A DNA stretch of 8,261 bases from an uncultured Clostridia bacterium (GCA_946056455.1 CAMGJS010000031.1:1-8261); one strand, 5' to 3'. Counted from the first letter of the stretch, positions 1 to 7,036 are shown. Notes: generated from the letters alone by a model not told the origin. Numbers and translations: made by a program.

Positions 1-666
1 GCGTGGATATTTCTGCGGCGTGGGGCTTGTTTTTTCTATCACGATAAGTTGGCGCATGTCTCCCGACGGGAGCGAATAGTTCCACGTGGAACATATTTTC
101 CCACCGAGGATTTTTACAGCATTTTCGGCACTTTCTGCATTTTCGTTAGGACCTTTCATTGCAAGGAACTTCCCTCCGACCTTGACAAACGGCAGACAAT
201 ACTCACACAAAACGGGCAACGGAGCAACCGCACGAGCCGTAGCTATATCAAACTTTTCCCGGAGCTTTTCGTTTTTTCCGCCGTCCTCTGCTCTGCTATG
301 AATACAGTTTGCCGAAAGTCCGAGCTTTTCTGACACCTCGTTAAGAAAATTTATTCTCTTATTAAGGCTGTCAAGTAGGGTGATTTCAATATCAGGGCGA
401 AAAATTTTCATCGGAATAGCAGGAAAACCTGCACCCGTGCCTACATCAATCAAAGTTGTTCCACGTGGAACGTCTATTTTTGTGAGAGGGAGAACACTGT
501 CCAGAAAATGCTTTTCGGCAATTCCGTCATCGTCCGTAATCGCCGTAAGATTGATTTTTTCGTTCCACTCAACAAGCATTTTTGCATAGAGCGAGAATTT
601 GTCAAGCTGTTCATTGGAAAGTGCGAGGTTCTGCTCCCCAAAAAGCGTTTTCAGCTTAGCTTTCAT
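1..666 (-). CDS. rsmG: 16S rRNA (guanine-N7)-methyltransferase RsmG (GidB), 3' end cut by window edge
   Basis: RsmG is a cytoplasmic S-adenosylmethionine-dependent enzyme that methylates N7 of a guanine in the 530 loop of 16S rRNA (G527 in E. coli numbering). The reading frame is open from ATG at 666 to position 1, giving 222 residues without a stop. The SAM-binding glycine-rich loop is seen as [12 protein letters not shown] (residues 74-85), followed by the acidic strand end LLDS (97-100). The family C-terminal signature appears as [15 protein letters not shown] (208-222), so only about 10-20 residues should lie outside the window. The start overlaps the end of mnmG by 11 nt, and a purine-rich AGGGGG about 11 nt upstream serves as the ribosome binding site, so translation is probably coupled to mnmG. 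Two parS palindromes lie inside the coding region. The assignment is firm from motifs and gene order. Confidence 0.96.
   Translation of the reverse strand, partial: MKAKLKTLFGEQNLALSNEQLDKFSLYAKMLVEWNEKINLTAITDDDGIAEKHFLDSVLPLTKIDVPRGTTLIDVGTGAGFPAIPMKIFRPDIEITLLDSLNKRINFLNEVSEKLGLSANCIHSRAEDGGKNEKLREKFDIATARAVAPLPVLCEYCLPFVKVGGKFLAMKGPNENAESAENAVKILGGKICSTWNYSLPSGDMRQLIVIEKTSPTPQKYPR
78..93. promoter_or_regulatory. parS: parS site 1 (ParB/Spo0J binding palindrome), inside rsmG
   Basis: AGTTCCACGTGGAACA contains the perfect 14-bp palindrome GTTCCACGTGGAAC (79-92). The Bacillota parS consensus is close to TGTTNCACGTGAAACA, bound by ParB/Spo0J for chromosome segregation and SMC loading near the origin. 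Here the site lies in the coding sequence of rsmG and is read as Cys-Ser-Thr-Trp-Asn (residues 192-196). The match to parS is seen directly. ParB binding is inferred from the family consensus and the origin-type neighbourhood. Confidence 0.85.
457..472. promoter_or_regulatory. parS: parS site 2, inside rsmG
   Basis: TGTTCCACGTGGAACG contains the same perfect 14-bp palindrome (458-471). It is also within rsmG, but on the coding strand it is read as Val-Pro-Arg-Gly-Thr (residues 66-70), a different frame from site 1. It lies just upstream of the codons for the SAM-binding loop. Its centre is 379 bp from that of site 1. Confidence 0.87.
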
Positions 667-2539
667 TTCTGTTTTTTCCCCCTAACCACACAAGAAGTAC
701 CGAAATATCAGCAGGTGAAACCCCCGAAATTCTGCCTGCCTGAGCAACGCTCAACGGCTTGACGCGGTTAAGCTTTTCAATCGCTTCAAGACGAAGTCCA
801 CGAATTTTGCTGTAATCAAGGTCCTCGGGGAGCTCTTTTTTCTCAAGCTTTCGCATCTGCTCAATCTGCTCGTTCTGCTTTGCAATATAGCCGTCGTACT
901 TGATTTTCAGCTCGACCTGCTCTTTTATTTCATAGGGGAGCTCTTCTCTGCCCTCGTCAAAGGTTGCAAAATCGGCATAAAACATCTGCGGACGACGAAT
1001 AAGGTCACAAAGCCGAACACCCGTCGTTATCGGAGAAGTTCCACGCGAAACAAGAAGTTCGTTGAGTTTTTCGGAAGGTCTGATCGTAGTTTTTTTCACC
1101 CTTTGCAATTCCGTAGCAATCATTTCCTCTTTTTTAAGAAAATCCTCGTAGCGTTCTTTCGATATAAGTCCGACCTTGTAGCCAATCTTAGTAAGACGCT
1201 CATCTGCGTTGTCCTGACGGAGAATAAGGCGATATTCACTGCGAGAAGTCATCATTCTGTAAGGGTCGGAGCAACCCTTTGTCACAAGGTCGTCAATCAG
1301 TGTTCCGATATATGAGGAGGCTCGGTCAAGCACGAGCATTTCCTCATTTTTTACCGATTTTGCGGCATTTATACCTGCGATAAGTCCTTGCGCCGCCGCT
1401 TCTTCATACCCCGAAGTCCCGTTGAACTGCCCTGCCCCGAAAAGTCCCTTAACGCACTTCATTTCAAGGGTAGCGCGCATAGCAACGGGGTCCACGCAGT
1501 CGTACTCAATAGCGTATGCAGGGCGCATTATCTCCACATTTTCAAGTCCCTTGATAGTCCGCAAAAATTTCAGCTGAACATCCTCGGGTAAGGAGGACGA
1601 CATTCCCTGCAAGTAATACTCGTCGGTGTCAAGTCCCATCGGCTCTATAAAAAGCTGGTGACGGGGCTTTTCTGAAAATCGCACTATTTTGTCCTCGATT
1701 GACGGACAGTATCTCGGACCTACACCCTCTATTTTTCCGCTGTAAAGAGGACTGCGGTGAAGATTTTCACGGATAACGCGGTGCGTTTCCTCGTTTGTAT
1801 ATGCAATGTAACAGGACACCTGATTATGAAGTCCCTCTCTGTCGGTTTCAAAAGAAAAGGGCTGAATATCCTCGTCGCCGTCCTGTTTTTCGAGCAAATC
1901 AAAGTTTATGCTGCGCTTGTGAACTCTTGCGGGAGTGCCCGTTTTAAACCTGCGCATAGGAAGTCCCAACGCTTTCAGGCTGTCTGTGAGGAGCATAGGT
2001 GCAACAACATTGTCCGCTCCGCTCTGATATGAGCTCTCGCCGATATGGATAAGTCCACGCAGATATGTCCCCGTAGCGAGAACAATCGCCTTGACCTTAT
2101 ACACCGCACCAAGCTTTGTCACAAGTCCCGTCACACTGCCGTCCTCGGCAAGAATTTCAGCGACCTCCGCCTGCTTGATGTCCAGAAGCGGAGTTTTTTC
2201 GCACACGCTTTTCATATAGGTGTGGTATTTCACTCTGTCCGCCTGAACACGCAGGCTATGAACAGCAGGTCCCTTTCCTGCGTTAAGCATACGGCTCTGG
2301 ATAAAGCAAGCGTCCGCCGCCCTGCCCATCTCTCCACCGAGAGCGTCAACCTCACGAACAAGGTGCCCCTTTGCCGTTCCGCCTATGGAGGGGTTGCAGG
2401 GCATATTCGCAATGGTGTCGAGAGATATGGTGAAAAGCGCAATTTTACAGCCGAGCCTTGCCGCCGCAAGCGCCGCTTCTACCCCTGCGTGACCTGCTCC
2501 GACCACGGCTATATCGTAATTTTCCATCTCATAATTCAT
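656..2539 (-). CDS. mnmG: tRNA uridine-5-carboxymethylaminomethyl modification enzyme MnmG (GidA)
   Basis: MnmG is the FAD-dependent partner of MnmE. Together they install the (carboxymethyl)aminomethyl group at C5 of wobble uridine 34 in tRNAs reading NNA/NNG codons, in the cytoplasm, using methylene-tetrahydrofolate. The 627-residue protein has the usual family length. The N-terminal Rossmann FAD motif is VVGAGHAG (residues 12-19). The two cysteines conserved in the family are visible in [14 protein letters not shown] (Cys48) and [11 protein letters not shown] (Cys278). The C-terminal helical domain that contacts MnmE and tRNA ends with the typical [14 protein letters not shown] pattern. 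The start at 2539 is chosen because GGAG (2548-2551) lies 8 nt upstream; ATG at 2527 is a weaker alternative. The gene overlaps rsmG by 11 nt and follows mnmE on the same strand after a 174-nt spacer with a large palindrome and a parS site. Confidence 0.98.
   Translation of the reverse strand: MNYEMENYDIAVVGAGHAGVEAALAAARLGCKIALFTISLDTIANMPCNPSIGGTAKGHLVREVDALGGEMGRAADACFIQSRMLNAGKGPAVHSLRVQADRVKYHTYMKSVCEKTPLLDIKQAEVAEILAEDGSVTGLVTKLGAVYKVKAIVLATGTYLRGLIHIGESSYQSGADNVVAPMLLTDSLKALGLPMRRFKTGTPARVHKRSINFDLLEKQDGDEDIQPFSFETDREGLHNQVSCYIAYTNEETHRVIRENLHRSPLYSGKIEGVGPRYCPSIEDKIVRFSEKPRHQLFIEPMGLDTDEYYLQGMSSSLPEDVQLKFLRTIKGLENVEIMRPAYAIEYDCVDPVAMRATLEMKCVKGLFGAGQFNGTSGYEEAAAQGLIAGINAAKSVKNEEMLVLDRASSYIGTLIDDLVTKGCSDPYRMMTSRSEYRLILRQDNADERLTKIGYKVGLISKERYEDFLKKEEMIATELQRVKKTTIRPSEKLNELLVSRGTSPITTGVRLCDLIRRPQMFYADFATFDEGREELPYEIKEQVELKIKYDGYIAKQNEQIEQMRKLEKKELPEDLDYSKIRGLRLEAIEKLNRVKPLSVAQAGRISGVSPADISVLLVWLGGKNRNES
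1037..1052. promoter_or_regulatory. degenerate parS-like site inside mnmG
   Basis: AGTTCCACGCGAAACA fits the Bacillota parS consensus TGTTNCACGTGAAACA except at the first base and one central base (CACGCG instead of CACGTG). It is not a perfect palindrome. In mnmG it is read as Val-Ser-Arg-Gly-Thr. It could be a weak or decayed ParB site, or chance conservation of a coding motif. ParB usually requires the central CACGTG, so function is doubtful. Confidence 0.35.
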
Positions 2540-2563
2540 AGTGAAAACTCCGTTTATACAAAT

Positions 2564-2579
2564 TGTTCCACGTGGAACA
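2564..2579. promoter_or_regulatory. parS: parS site 3, in the mnmG leader
   Basis: TGTTCCACGTGGAACA is a perfect 16-bp palindrome and the best parS match in the window. Unlike the other two perfect sites it is intergenic, with its inner edge 24 bp upstream of the mnmG start codon. A TATAAA-like hexamer (2553-2558, minus strand) lies between it and the mnmG Shine-Dalgarno sequence, so bound ParB could overlap any mnmG promoter; that last point is inference. Confidence 0.9.
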
Positions 2580-2606
2580 CTTTTAATTTCTCTTAAATTT
2601 CCGTTT

Positions 2607-2706
2607 GAAAAAAGATTGTGTGTATTTCAAGGCAAACGAGCGAAGGAATACACAGGTATTTCGAGCGAGTTTAACACAGAAATACATATACATACAAGAT
2701 TTTTTC
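2607..2706. repeat. about 100-bp imperfect palindrome between mnmE and mnmG, possible terminator
   Basis: The left arm 2607-2628 and the right arm 2679-2706 are imperfect inverted copies: both read GAAAAAA, then a TTG/TG-rich stretch, then TATTTC, when the right arm is reverse complemented, and the right copy is 6 nt longer. A second nested pairing lies inside: AAAC (2634-2637) with GTTT (2669-2672), and AATAC (2647-2651) with GTATT (2656-2660) around the loop ACAG. Two direct copies of GAGCGA (2638-2643 and 2663-2668) sit opposite each other in this fold. On the minus strand the structure ends in CTTTTTTC, so it could terminate mnmE transcripts. It may also be a small dispersed repeat of the genome, which cannot be decided from one copy. 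Confidence 0.6.
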
Positions 2707-2713
2707 AAGCCTT

Positions 2714-4075
2714 TTATTTTCCTACACAGAAGTGAGAGAATACCTCGTCCACAACTGCGTCGGTGACCTTTTCTCCCGAAAGCTCCAAAAGTGCCGACAA
2801 AGCCTCGTCCAGAATAACGGTGAGAGCGTCAAGGGTTTCTCCTATTGAAAGAGCCGGCAAAGCCTCGTTAAGCGACAGCAAAGCCTTGTCGATACAGCGT
2901 TTCTGCCGTTCGTTCGCTATAAGTCCTGCCGACAAATCAAGGGTGGTGAGGGACAAAACCTCGGATATTCTCCGTTCAAGGTCTTTAATTCCCTCGCCCG
3001 TTTTTGCCGAGATAAACACGGGTTCACCGAGTACGTTCTCTACCTTTTCAATGTCGATTTTTCGGTCTTTTTCGCACTTATTGATAATAGCAATGGTGCG
3101 CTTGCCCGATACCTTTTCTATTATCGAAAGGTCCTCGTCGGTGAGAGGCTCCGAGCTGTCAAATATTGCCAGAATTAAGTCCGCCTCGTCAAGCTTTTTG
3201 ATAGACCGTTCAACGCCGATACTCTCCACAACATCGTCTGTCTGACGAATACCTGCCGTATCCGAAAGGCGAAGAAGTGTATCTCCCACAAGGGCGGTTT
3301 CCTCGACAATATCTCTTGTAGTGCCCTCAATGTCGGTGACGATACTGCGCTCATATCCCAGAAGATAATTCATCAGCGTGGACTTTCCCACATTCGCTCT
3401 GCCGACAATCGCCGTGTCCGCGCCGTTTCTTATAATTCTGCCGCTGTCGTATGTCTTTGAAAGGGCAGAAAGTTCGTCATAAATCGAGCTTAATGTGTCC
3501 GACAAAACCTGCGGTTCAAGTGCGTCTATGTCCTCCTCGGGATAATCCACCCACGCGGCAAGCTCGCCTAAAATCCCCACAAGCCTTTTTGTCACTCCCG
3601 AAATTTTTTTGTATAACGCACCCTCTTTTGCCGAGTGAGCAGCCTTTCTCGCTTGCTCTCCGCTTGCAGAGATAATGTCGATAACGCTTTCTGCCTCGGT
3701 GAGAGTAAGCTTACCGTTTAAAAATGCGCGCTTTGTGAATTCGCCTGCTTCTGCAAGCTCTGCCCCCGAAGATACCGCCGCCGACAGAACTTTTTTTGCA
3801 ACGAACACTCCGCCGTGACAAGAAATCTCGGCAACATCTTCGCCAGTATAGCTTTTTGGTGCACGAAAGACAGAAAGCACTCCGTCGTCAATTTCTTCTC
3901 CGTCGGACATTATCTTTCCGTAAGCCGAGGTATAGCCTTTCATCTCTGTGGCAACCTTGCCCGAAACGGACTTGAAAATCTTATCGGCAACGGTGAGCGC
4001 ATTCTCTCCGCTTATTCTTATAACGGCTATTCCGCCTTGTGCAAGAGGGGTTGAAATTGCCGCAACTGTTGACAT
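2714..4075 (-). CDS. mnmE: tRNA modification GTPase MnmE (TrmE)
   Basis: MnmE is a dimeric, K+-stimulated GTPase that binds a formyl-donating folate and works with MnmG to modify wobble U34 of tRNAs in the cytoplasm. The 453-residue length is typical. The N-terminal folate-binding dimerisation domain covers roughly residues 1-118, helical segments surround the inserted G domain, and the protein ends in the invariant CxGK as Cys450-Val-Gly-Lys453. G-domain motifs seen are G1 GRANVGKS (225-232, with Asn228 at the K+-binding position), G2 GTTRD (251-255), G3 DTAG (272-275) and G5 SAK (356-358). G4 is NKCE (332-335) instead of NKxD, a conservative but notable change at the guanine-specificity residue. 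The start is supported by AGGAGGAC (4081-4088) 5 nt upstream. A terminator-like hairpin lies immediately in front of that site, which suggests its expression is partly separated from jag. Confidence 0.98.
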   Translation of the reverse strand: MSTVAAISTPLAQGGIAVIRISGENALTVADKIFKSVSGKVATEMKGYTSAYGKIMSDGEEIDDGVLSVFRAPKSYTGEDVAEISCHGGVFVAKKVLSAAVSSGAELAEAGEFTKRAFLNGKLTLTEAESVIDIISASGEQARKAAHSAKEGALYKKISGVTKRLVGILGELAAWVDYPEEDIDALEPQVLSDTLSSIYDELSALSKTYDSGRIIRNGADTAIVGRANVGKSTLMNYLLGYERSIVTDIEGTTRDIVEETALVGDTLLRLSDTAGIRQTDDVVESIGVERSIKKLDEADLILAIFDSSEPLTDEDLSIIEKVSGKRTIAIINKCEKDRKIDIEKVENVLGEPVFISAKTGEGIKDLERRISEVLSLTTLDLSAGLIANERQKRCIDKALLSLNEALPALSIGETLDALTVILDEALSALLELSGEKVTDAVVDEVFSHFCVGK

Positions 4076-4088
4076 ATAAAGTCCTCCT

Positions 4089-4119
4089 AAAAAACGGCTT
4101 GACAGAGTATGCCAAGCCG
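4089..4119 (-). terminator. intrinsic terminator or attenuator between jag and mnmE
   Basis: On the minus strand CGGCTTG (4119-4113) pairs with CAAGCCG (4101-4095). A G-U and a C-G pair can extend the stem to 9 bp around a 7-nt loop, and six T residues follow directly (4094-4089). This is the layout of a Rho-independent terminator. It begins 6 nt after the jag stop codon and its U-tract abuts the mnmE Shine-Dalgarno sequence. Readthrough or a promoter within jag must supply mnmE transcripts. Confidence 0.8.
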
Positions 4120-4125
4120 AAAATT

Positions 4126-4932
4126 TTAGTCTATGATGATTTTGCCGTAAAGCGCGGTAGAGTCCATCTCGTCCTCGGGCTTTGGCTTGGGAGCAGGCTT
4201 TTTGTAGTCCTTTTCAAAAGATGTCTTTAAATCAAGCGCTCTTGCGGGCTGACCGTTTCTTCTTCCGCCACGCTTGTTGTATCCGCCCTTGCGGTCGTTT
4301 CTCTCACGGGGAGGACGAGGGTTGTCGGAAGAAATGATAACCTTTCTGTAAGGCTCCTCGCCCACAGACTTTGAAGAAACGCCCTCAATTTCTGTTATAA
4401 CCGAATGGATAATTCTTCTTTCATAGGGGTTCATAGGTTCCAGAGCGGCTGTTCTGCCGTTCTTTTTAACGCTTGCGGCAATCTTCTTTGCAAGCTCTTC
4501 CAAGGTCTGCTTTCTCTTTTCACGGTATCCGCAGGAGTCAACGGTAATTCTGTAATAGTCCTTTGAATTTTTGTTGCAGATAGTTGACGCCAAATACTGC
4601 AAAGCGTCAAGAGTATCTCCTCTTCTGCCGATAACAGCGCCTGTTTCGTTGCCGACAATGTCAATGGAGGCGCCGTCCTCTGTTTCTGTTACTGAAAGAG
4701 TTGCTTCAACTCCCATTTTTTCAAGGACATCGGCAATATACTTTTCAGCCGCTTTATATCTTGGAGGATTGTATTCCGCCTTGATTTTTGCCTCTGACTT
4801 TATCTTTCCGAAAAGACCTTTCTTAGCCTCCTCGATAACCTCATACTTTACTTCGTCGGCGCTTATTCCGAACTCAGCCGCCGCCATAGCAACAGCCTCT
4901 TCAACCGATTTTGCACTGAAAATCTGTTCCAT
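4126..4932 (-). CDS. jag: RNA-binding protein KhpB/Jag (Jag-N, KH and R3H domains)
   Basis: Jag/KhpB is a cytoplasmic RNA-binding protein of Bacillota that pairs with KhpA and influences cell elongation and division; the gene typically follows yidC/spoIIIJ, as here. The 268 residues show a Jag-N domain (about 1-52, with the KKGLFGKIKSEAKIK segment), a KH domain containing IGRRGDTLDALQYL (101-114), and an R3H domain with NPYERRIIH (168-176), where Arg172 and His176 make the R-x3-H motif, closing with GEEPYRKVII (191-200). After about residue 205 comes a low-complexity basic tail with Arg/Gly patches (to about 230), then a Lys/Pro stretch and an acidic hydrophobic end. This tail is longer than in the compact homologues I know and is probably disordered and RNA-contacting (inference). 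The start is supported by a long AAGGAGAGGAGAA (4938-4950), which overlaps the first base of the yidC stop codon; the genes are 17 nt apart. Confidence 0.96.
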   Translation of the reverse strand: MEQIFSAKSVEEAVAMAAAEFGISADEVKYEVIEEAKKGLFGKIKSEAKIKAEYNPPRYKAAEKYIADVLEKMGVEATLSVTETEDGASIDIVGNETGAVIGRRGDTLDALQYLASTICNKNSKDYYRITVDSCGYREKRKQTLEELAKKIAASVKKNGRTAALEPMNPYERRIIHSVITEIEGVSSKSVGEEPYRKVIISSDNPRPPRERNDRKGGYNKRGGRRNGQPARALDLKTSFEKDYKKPAPKPKPEDEMDSTALYGKIIID

Positions 4933-4949
4933 AAAAATTCTCCTCTCCT

Positions 4950-6158
4950 TTACTTATCGTCATCGTGTTTTATTTCGATACCAAGGTCCTCGGCAGAAAC
5001 CTCGTCCTTGTATTTCTCTTCCATACGCTTTCTTGCGTCGGCAATAATCTTACTTTCAAGGTCCTTTTGCATAGACTTTGAAATCTTTATGTTTCCGTCC
5101 TCATCTCTGGGGAGCTCTTTTTTTGTCGCTTCATCAAGGTTTCTTGTGGGGTTGTTGAGCTTTTTCTGCTCCTCTAACATAGCAAGCTGTTTTTCATACA
5201 TTCTTTCCATGTATCCCTTGCCCTTTTTCTTCTTCTTCTTTTCCTGATCCTTCTTGACAAGCTGTGCTACCTTTTCGGGCGTATAGATTTTGTTAAGAAC
5301 AATCTGCTGGAAGAATGAAAATACCGACTGGCATATCCAGTAGTAACCTACGGCCATAGGGAACGAACGGGCGATAAATACCGAGATGATAGGCATTATA
5401 TAAAGCGACAATGTCATAGCGTTCATTGAGCTGTTCATTTCGGGATTTGTCTTTTTCTGCTGTGCCTGTGTGTAAATCATAACAAGGAGCTGTGACACAC
5501 CCGCAAGAACGGGAATGAGCAACGCAGGCCATGTCCATGTGGGGTTTACGCCAAGGTCAAAGATACCGAGCAAATTCATATCAAAGCTTCCCACAGCGTC
5601 AACAAAGCCCGGGATATTTGCGAATGCGTCGGGGTTGTGGTTATAAGCCTGAATGATAAAAAGCTGTGACTGATAGTTCTTTGCAAGGTTGTCTGCGTTC
5701 TTTACTGCCGTTGCCCATGCCTCGCCGTTTGCCTGCGCCGCAACGATAACATTCTGTGCTGCGAGTGTAGCCTCGGTGACAATGTTCTTTGAAAAGTGCA
5801 TAATGTGGGTAAGCGGTCTGTAAACAACATCGATGATACCGAAAAGCACGGGGAACTGAATTAAAAGCGGCAGACAGCTCGACATAGGGTTTATGCCCTC
5901 TTCGGCATAGAGCTTCATCTGCTCCTCCTGCAACTTTTCGGGGTTGTTTGCGTATTTCTTTTGAAGAGCCTGCAACTTCGGCTGAAATGCCGACATCATA
6001 GCGGTGTTTTTCTGCTGTTTAACGCTTAACGGAAAAAGCAGAATTTTTGTCACGAATGTGAAAAGAAGAATTGCAACACCGTAATTCTTAACAAGAAGAT
6101 ATATCCCCCACATAATAAATCCCAAGGGATATCCGAATATTTCATAAATTAACTGCAT
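4950..6158 (-). CDS. yidC: membrane protein insertase YidC/SpoIIIJ (Oxa1 family)
   Basis: YidC inserts and folds membrane proteins in the cytoplasmic membrane, alone or with SecYEG. The 402-residue protein has no lipobox signal peptide. Membrane segments are predicted by eye at about 22-44, 93-113, 208-228, 247-266 and 269-290. Lys38 in TM1 ([11 protein letters not shown]) probably takes the place of the conserved positive charge of the hydrophilic groove. The cytoplasmic C1 hairpin is at 45-92 ([20 protein letters not shown]), and family pattern [20 protein letters not shown] (88-107) starts TM2. The external loop between TM2 and TM3 is about 70 residues longer than in B. subtilis SpoIIIJ. 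The cytoplasmic C-terminus is a charged tail of about 110 residues with a run of six lysines near 307-312. AGGAG (6166-6170) lies 7 nt upstream, inside yidD, and the start overlaps yidD by 10 nt. Confidence 0.97.
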   Translation of the reverse strand: MQLIYEIFGYPLGFIMWGIYLLVKNYGVAILLFTFVTKILLFPLSVKQQKNTAMMSAFQPKLQALQKKYANNPEKLQEEQMKLYAEEGINPMSSCLPLLIQFPVLFGIIDVVYRPLTHIMHFSKNIVTEATLAAQNVIVAAQANGEAWATAVKNADNLAKNYQSQLFIIQAYNHNPDAFANIPGFVDAVGSFDMNLLGIFDLGVNPTWTWPALLIPVLAGVSQLLVMIYTQAQQKKTNPEMNSSMNAMTLSLYIMPIISVFIARSFPMAVGYYWICQSVFSFFQQIVLNKIYTPEKVAQLVKKDQEKKKKKKGKGYMERMYEKQLAMLEEQKKLNNPTRNLDEATKKELPRDEDGNIKISKSMQKDLESKIIADARKRMEEKYKDEVSAEDLGIEIKHDDDK

Positions 6159-6418
6159 CTGTTTACTCCTGATTTTTTATTTTTCTTTTCGGGAACATGG
6201 TCAATTCCGCCAAGGCTCCATGGGTTACAGCGAAGTATTCTTTTAAAGGCAAGCCAGCCACCGTAGAATATCCCGAACCGTTCAATAGCGGTCAGAGCGT
6301 ACTGCGAGCAGGTGGGATAATATTTACAGCAGGGCGGTTTTAAGGGCGATATAAACTTGCGGTAGAAGATTATCGGCAATGAAAAAACAAAACGGATAGC
6401 TTTTTTAATTCTTTCCAT
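6149..6418 (-). CDS. yidD: membrane protein insertion efficiency factor YidD
   Basis: YidD is a small amphipathic inner-membrane-associated protein that assists YidC-dependent insertion; its gene lies between rnpA and yidC in most bacteria. The 89 residues contain the family signature: [24 protein letters not shown] (about 18-41, with cysteines at 30, 31 and 37), then [15 protein letters not shown] (53-67) and the GG-D-VP ending. The start at 6418 is preferred over the in-frame ATG at 6466 because it fits the usual YidD N-terminus and has GGGAGG (6430-6435) 11 nt upstream; the longer form adds 16 unconserved residues from the rnpA overlap. It overlaps the rnpA end by 14 nt and yidC by 10 nt, indicating translational coupling. 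Confidence 0.95.
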   Translation of the reverse strand: MERIKKAIRFVFSLPIIFYRKFISPLKPPCCKYYPTCSQYALTAIERFGIFYGGWLAFKRILRCNPWSLGGIDHVPEKKNKKSGVNRCS

Positions 6419-6764
6419 CTGCTTTTTTTCCTCCCGACAGCATAAAGGGCACCGCTTTTTTATCAAAAAACGAGGCTATCTGATAGGACTTTACTTCCGC
6501 CGCGGCTTGTCTTGCAACAATTATAATATCGTATCCTTTCGGGAACTTATCCCTTGTCTTATCATAAGCCGCTCTGATAACCCGTCTTGCTCTTGACCTT
6601 TTTACTGCGTTGCCGACCTTTTTTGTCGTGGTGATACCCACTCTGTTTTCACCTTTGCCGTTCGGCTTGAAGTAGACGACAACCGCTCTTCCCGCAATGT
6701 ATTTTCCTCTTTTATAAAGGGTCAAAAAAACCTTGTTCTCTTTAATAATTTCTTTTTTCTGCAT
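6405..6764 (-). CDS. rnpA: ribonuclease P protein component RnpA
   Basis: RnpA is the basic protein subunit of RNase P; it binds the RnpB RNA and helps position pre-tRNA for 5' leader removal. The 119 residues match the family length. The N-terminal part fits the pattern KKENxxFxxLYKRGKxxAGR, and the central RNA-contacting region reads [22 protein letters not shown] (40-61). In the usual RNR motif, serine replaces asparagine (R56-S57-R58). The second part includes [12 protein letters not shown] (77-88), typical of the family. The ATG at 6764 gives the expected N-terminus, but no Shine-Dalgarno sequence is visible before it (upstream bases are TTTTTCTTTGAAAT). It follows rpmH after a 137-nt spacer with several possible hairpins and overlaps yidD by 14 nt. 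Confidence 0.96.
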   Translation of the reverse strand: MQKKEIIKENKVFLTLYKRGKYIAGRAVVVYFKPNGKGENRVGITTTKKVGNAVKRSRARRVIRAAYDKTRDKFPKGYDIIIVARQAAAEVKSYQIASFFDKKAVPFMLSGGKKADGKN

Positions 6765-6901
6765 ATTTCAAAGAAAAAGACCGCAAAGTCCCCACAAGCC
6801 AAAATCCCCAAAATAAAATATGCGGCACAACGAATAAATTCGCCACGAGGATGCCTGTGTAGACTGCGGTCAGGTCGTTATCGCATCTGCGATTGCTTCA
6901 A
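6765..6901 (-). other. structured 137-nt spacer between rpmH and rnpA
   Basis: No gene is seen here. On the minus strand a small hairpin (ATCGC/GCGAT, 6880-6884 with 6889-6893) follows the rpmH stop. A long-range pairing TGCGGTC (6865-6871) with GACCGCA (6779-6785) encloses about 79 nt and is followed by TTTTTCTTTG. Inside it lies a CGAA/TTCG hairpin with loop TAAA, flanked by GGC and GCC. This could be a processing site, attenuator or terminator adjusting rnpA relative to rpmH. The function is inference from sequence symmetry only. Confidence 0.35.
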
Positions 6902-7036
6902 TTAGTAGGTGAGCTGCTTTCTGCCCTTTGCACGGCGTCTTGCAAGAACCTTTCTTCCGTTTGCTGTTGCCATACGGCTTCTGAAACCGTGAACCTTCTT
7001 TCTGTGAAGCTTCTTGGGCTGGTATGTTCTTTTCAT
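6902..7036 (-). CDS. rpmH: 50S ribosomal protein L34
   Basis: L34 is a small, very basic protein of the large ribosomal subunit. The 44-residue product begins [20 protein letters not shown] and continues with [20 protein letters not shown] and a short LTY end, matching the family almost position by position over its full usual length. The start is fixed by AAGGAGG (7045-7051) 8 nt upstream. It is the first gene of the minus-strand block, with a TTGACA-type promoter about 70-95 bp upstream of its start. Confidence 0.98.
   Translation of the reverse strand: MKRTYQPKKLHRKKVHGFRSRMATANGRKVLARRRAKGRKQLTY

Noticed and set aside
2045..2596. 183-codon open frame on the plus strand opposite mnmG
   Set aside because: It is antisense to a clearly conserved gene, has no ribosome binding site or recognisable motif, and its end runs through the parS site.
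2763..3245. 160-codon open frame on the plus strand opposite mnmE
   Set aside because: The Ser/Arg-rich product is a shadow of the mnmE codon pattern on the opposite strand.
828..5122. Recurrent GGGGAGCTCTT strings (about 828, 936 and 5110)
   Set aside because: They encode Glu-Leu-Pro in mnmG and yidC with the same preferred codons; spacing and context give no sign of a DNA-level function.
5223..5250. A-rich lysine codon run in yidC as a programmed frameshift site
   Set aside because: The run alternates AAG and AAA with no long homopolymer, the frame continues about 90 codons, and no alternative frame product is evident.
6419..6466. Longer N-terminus for YidD starting at 6466
   Set aside because: It adds residues encoded by the rnpA overlap that do not fit the family; the start at 6418 has the better ribosome binding site and the usual N-terminus.
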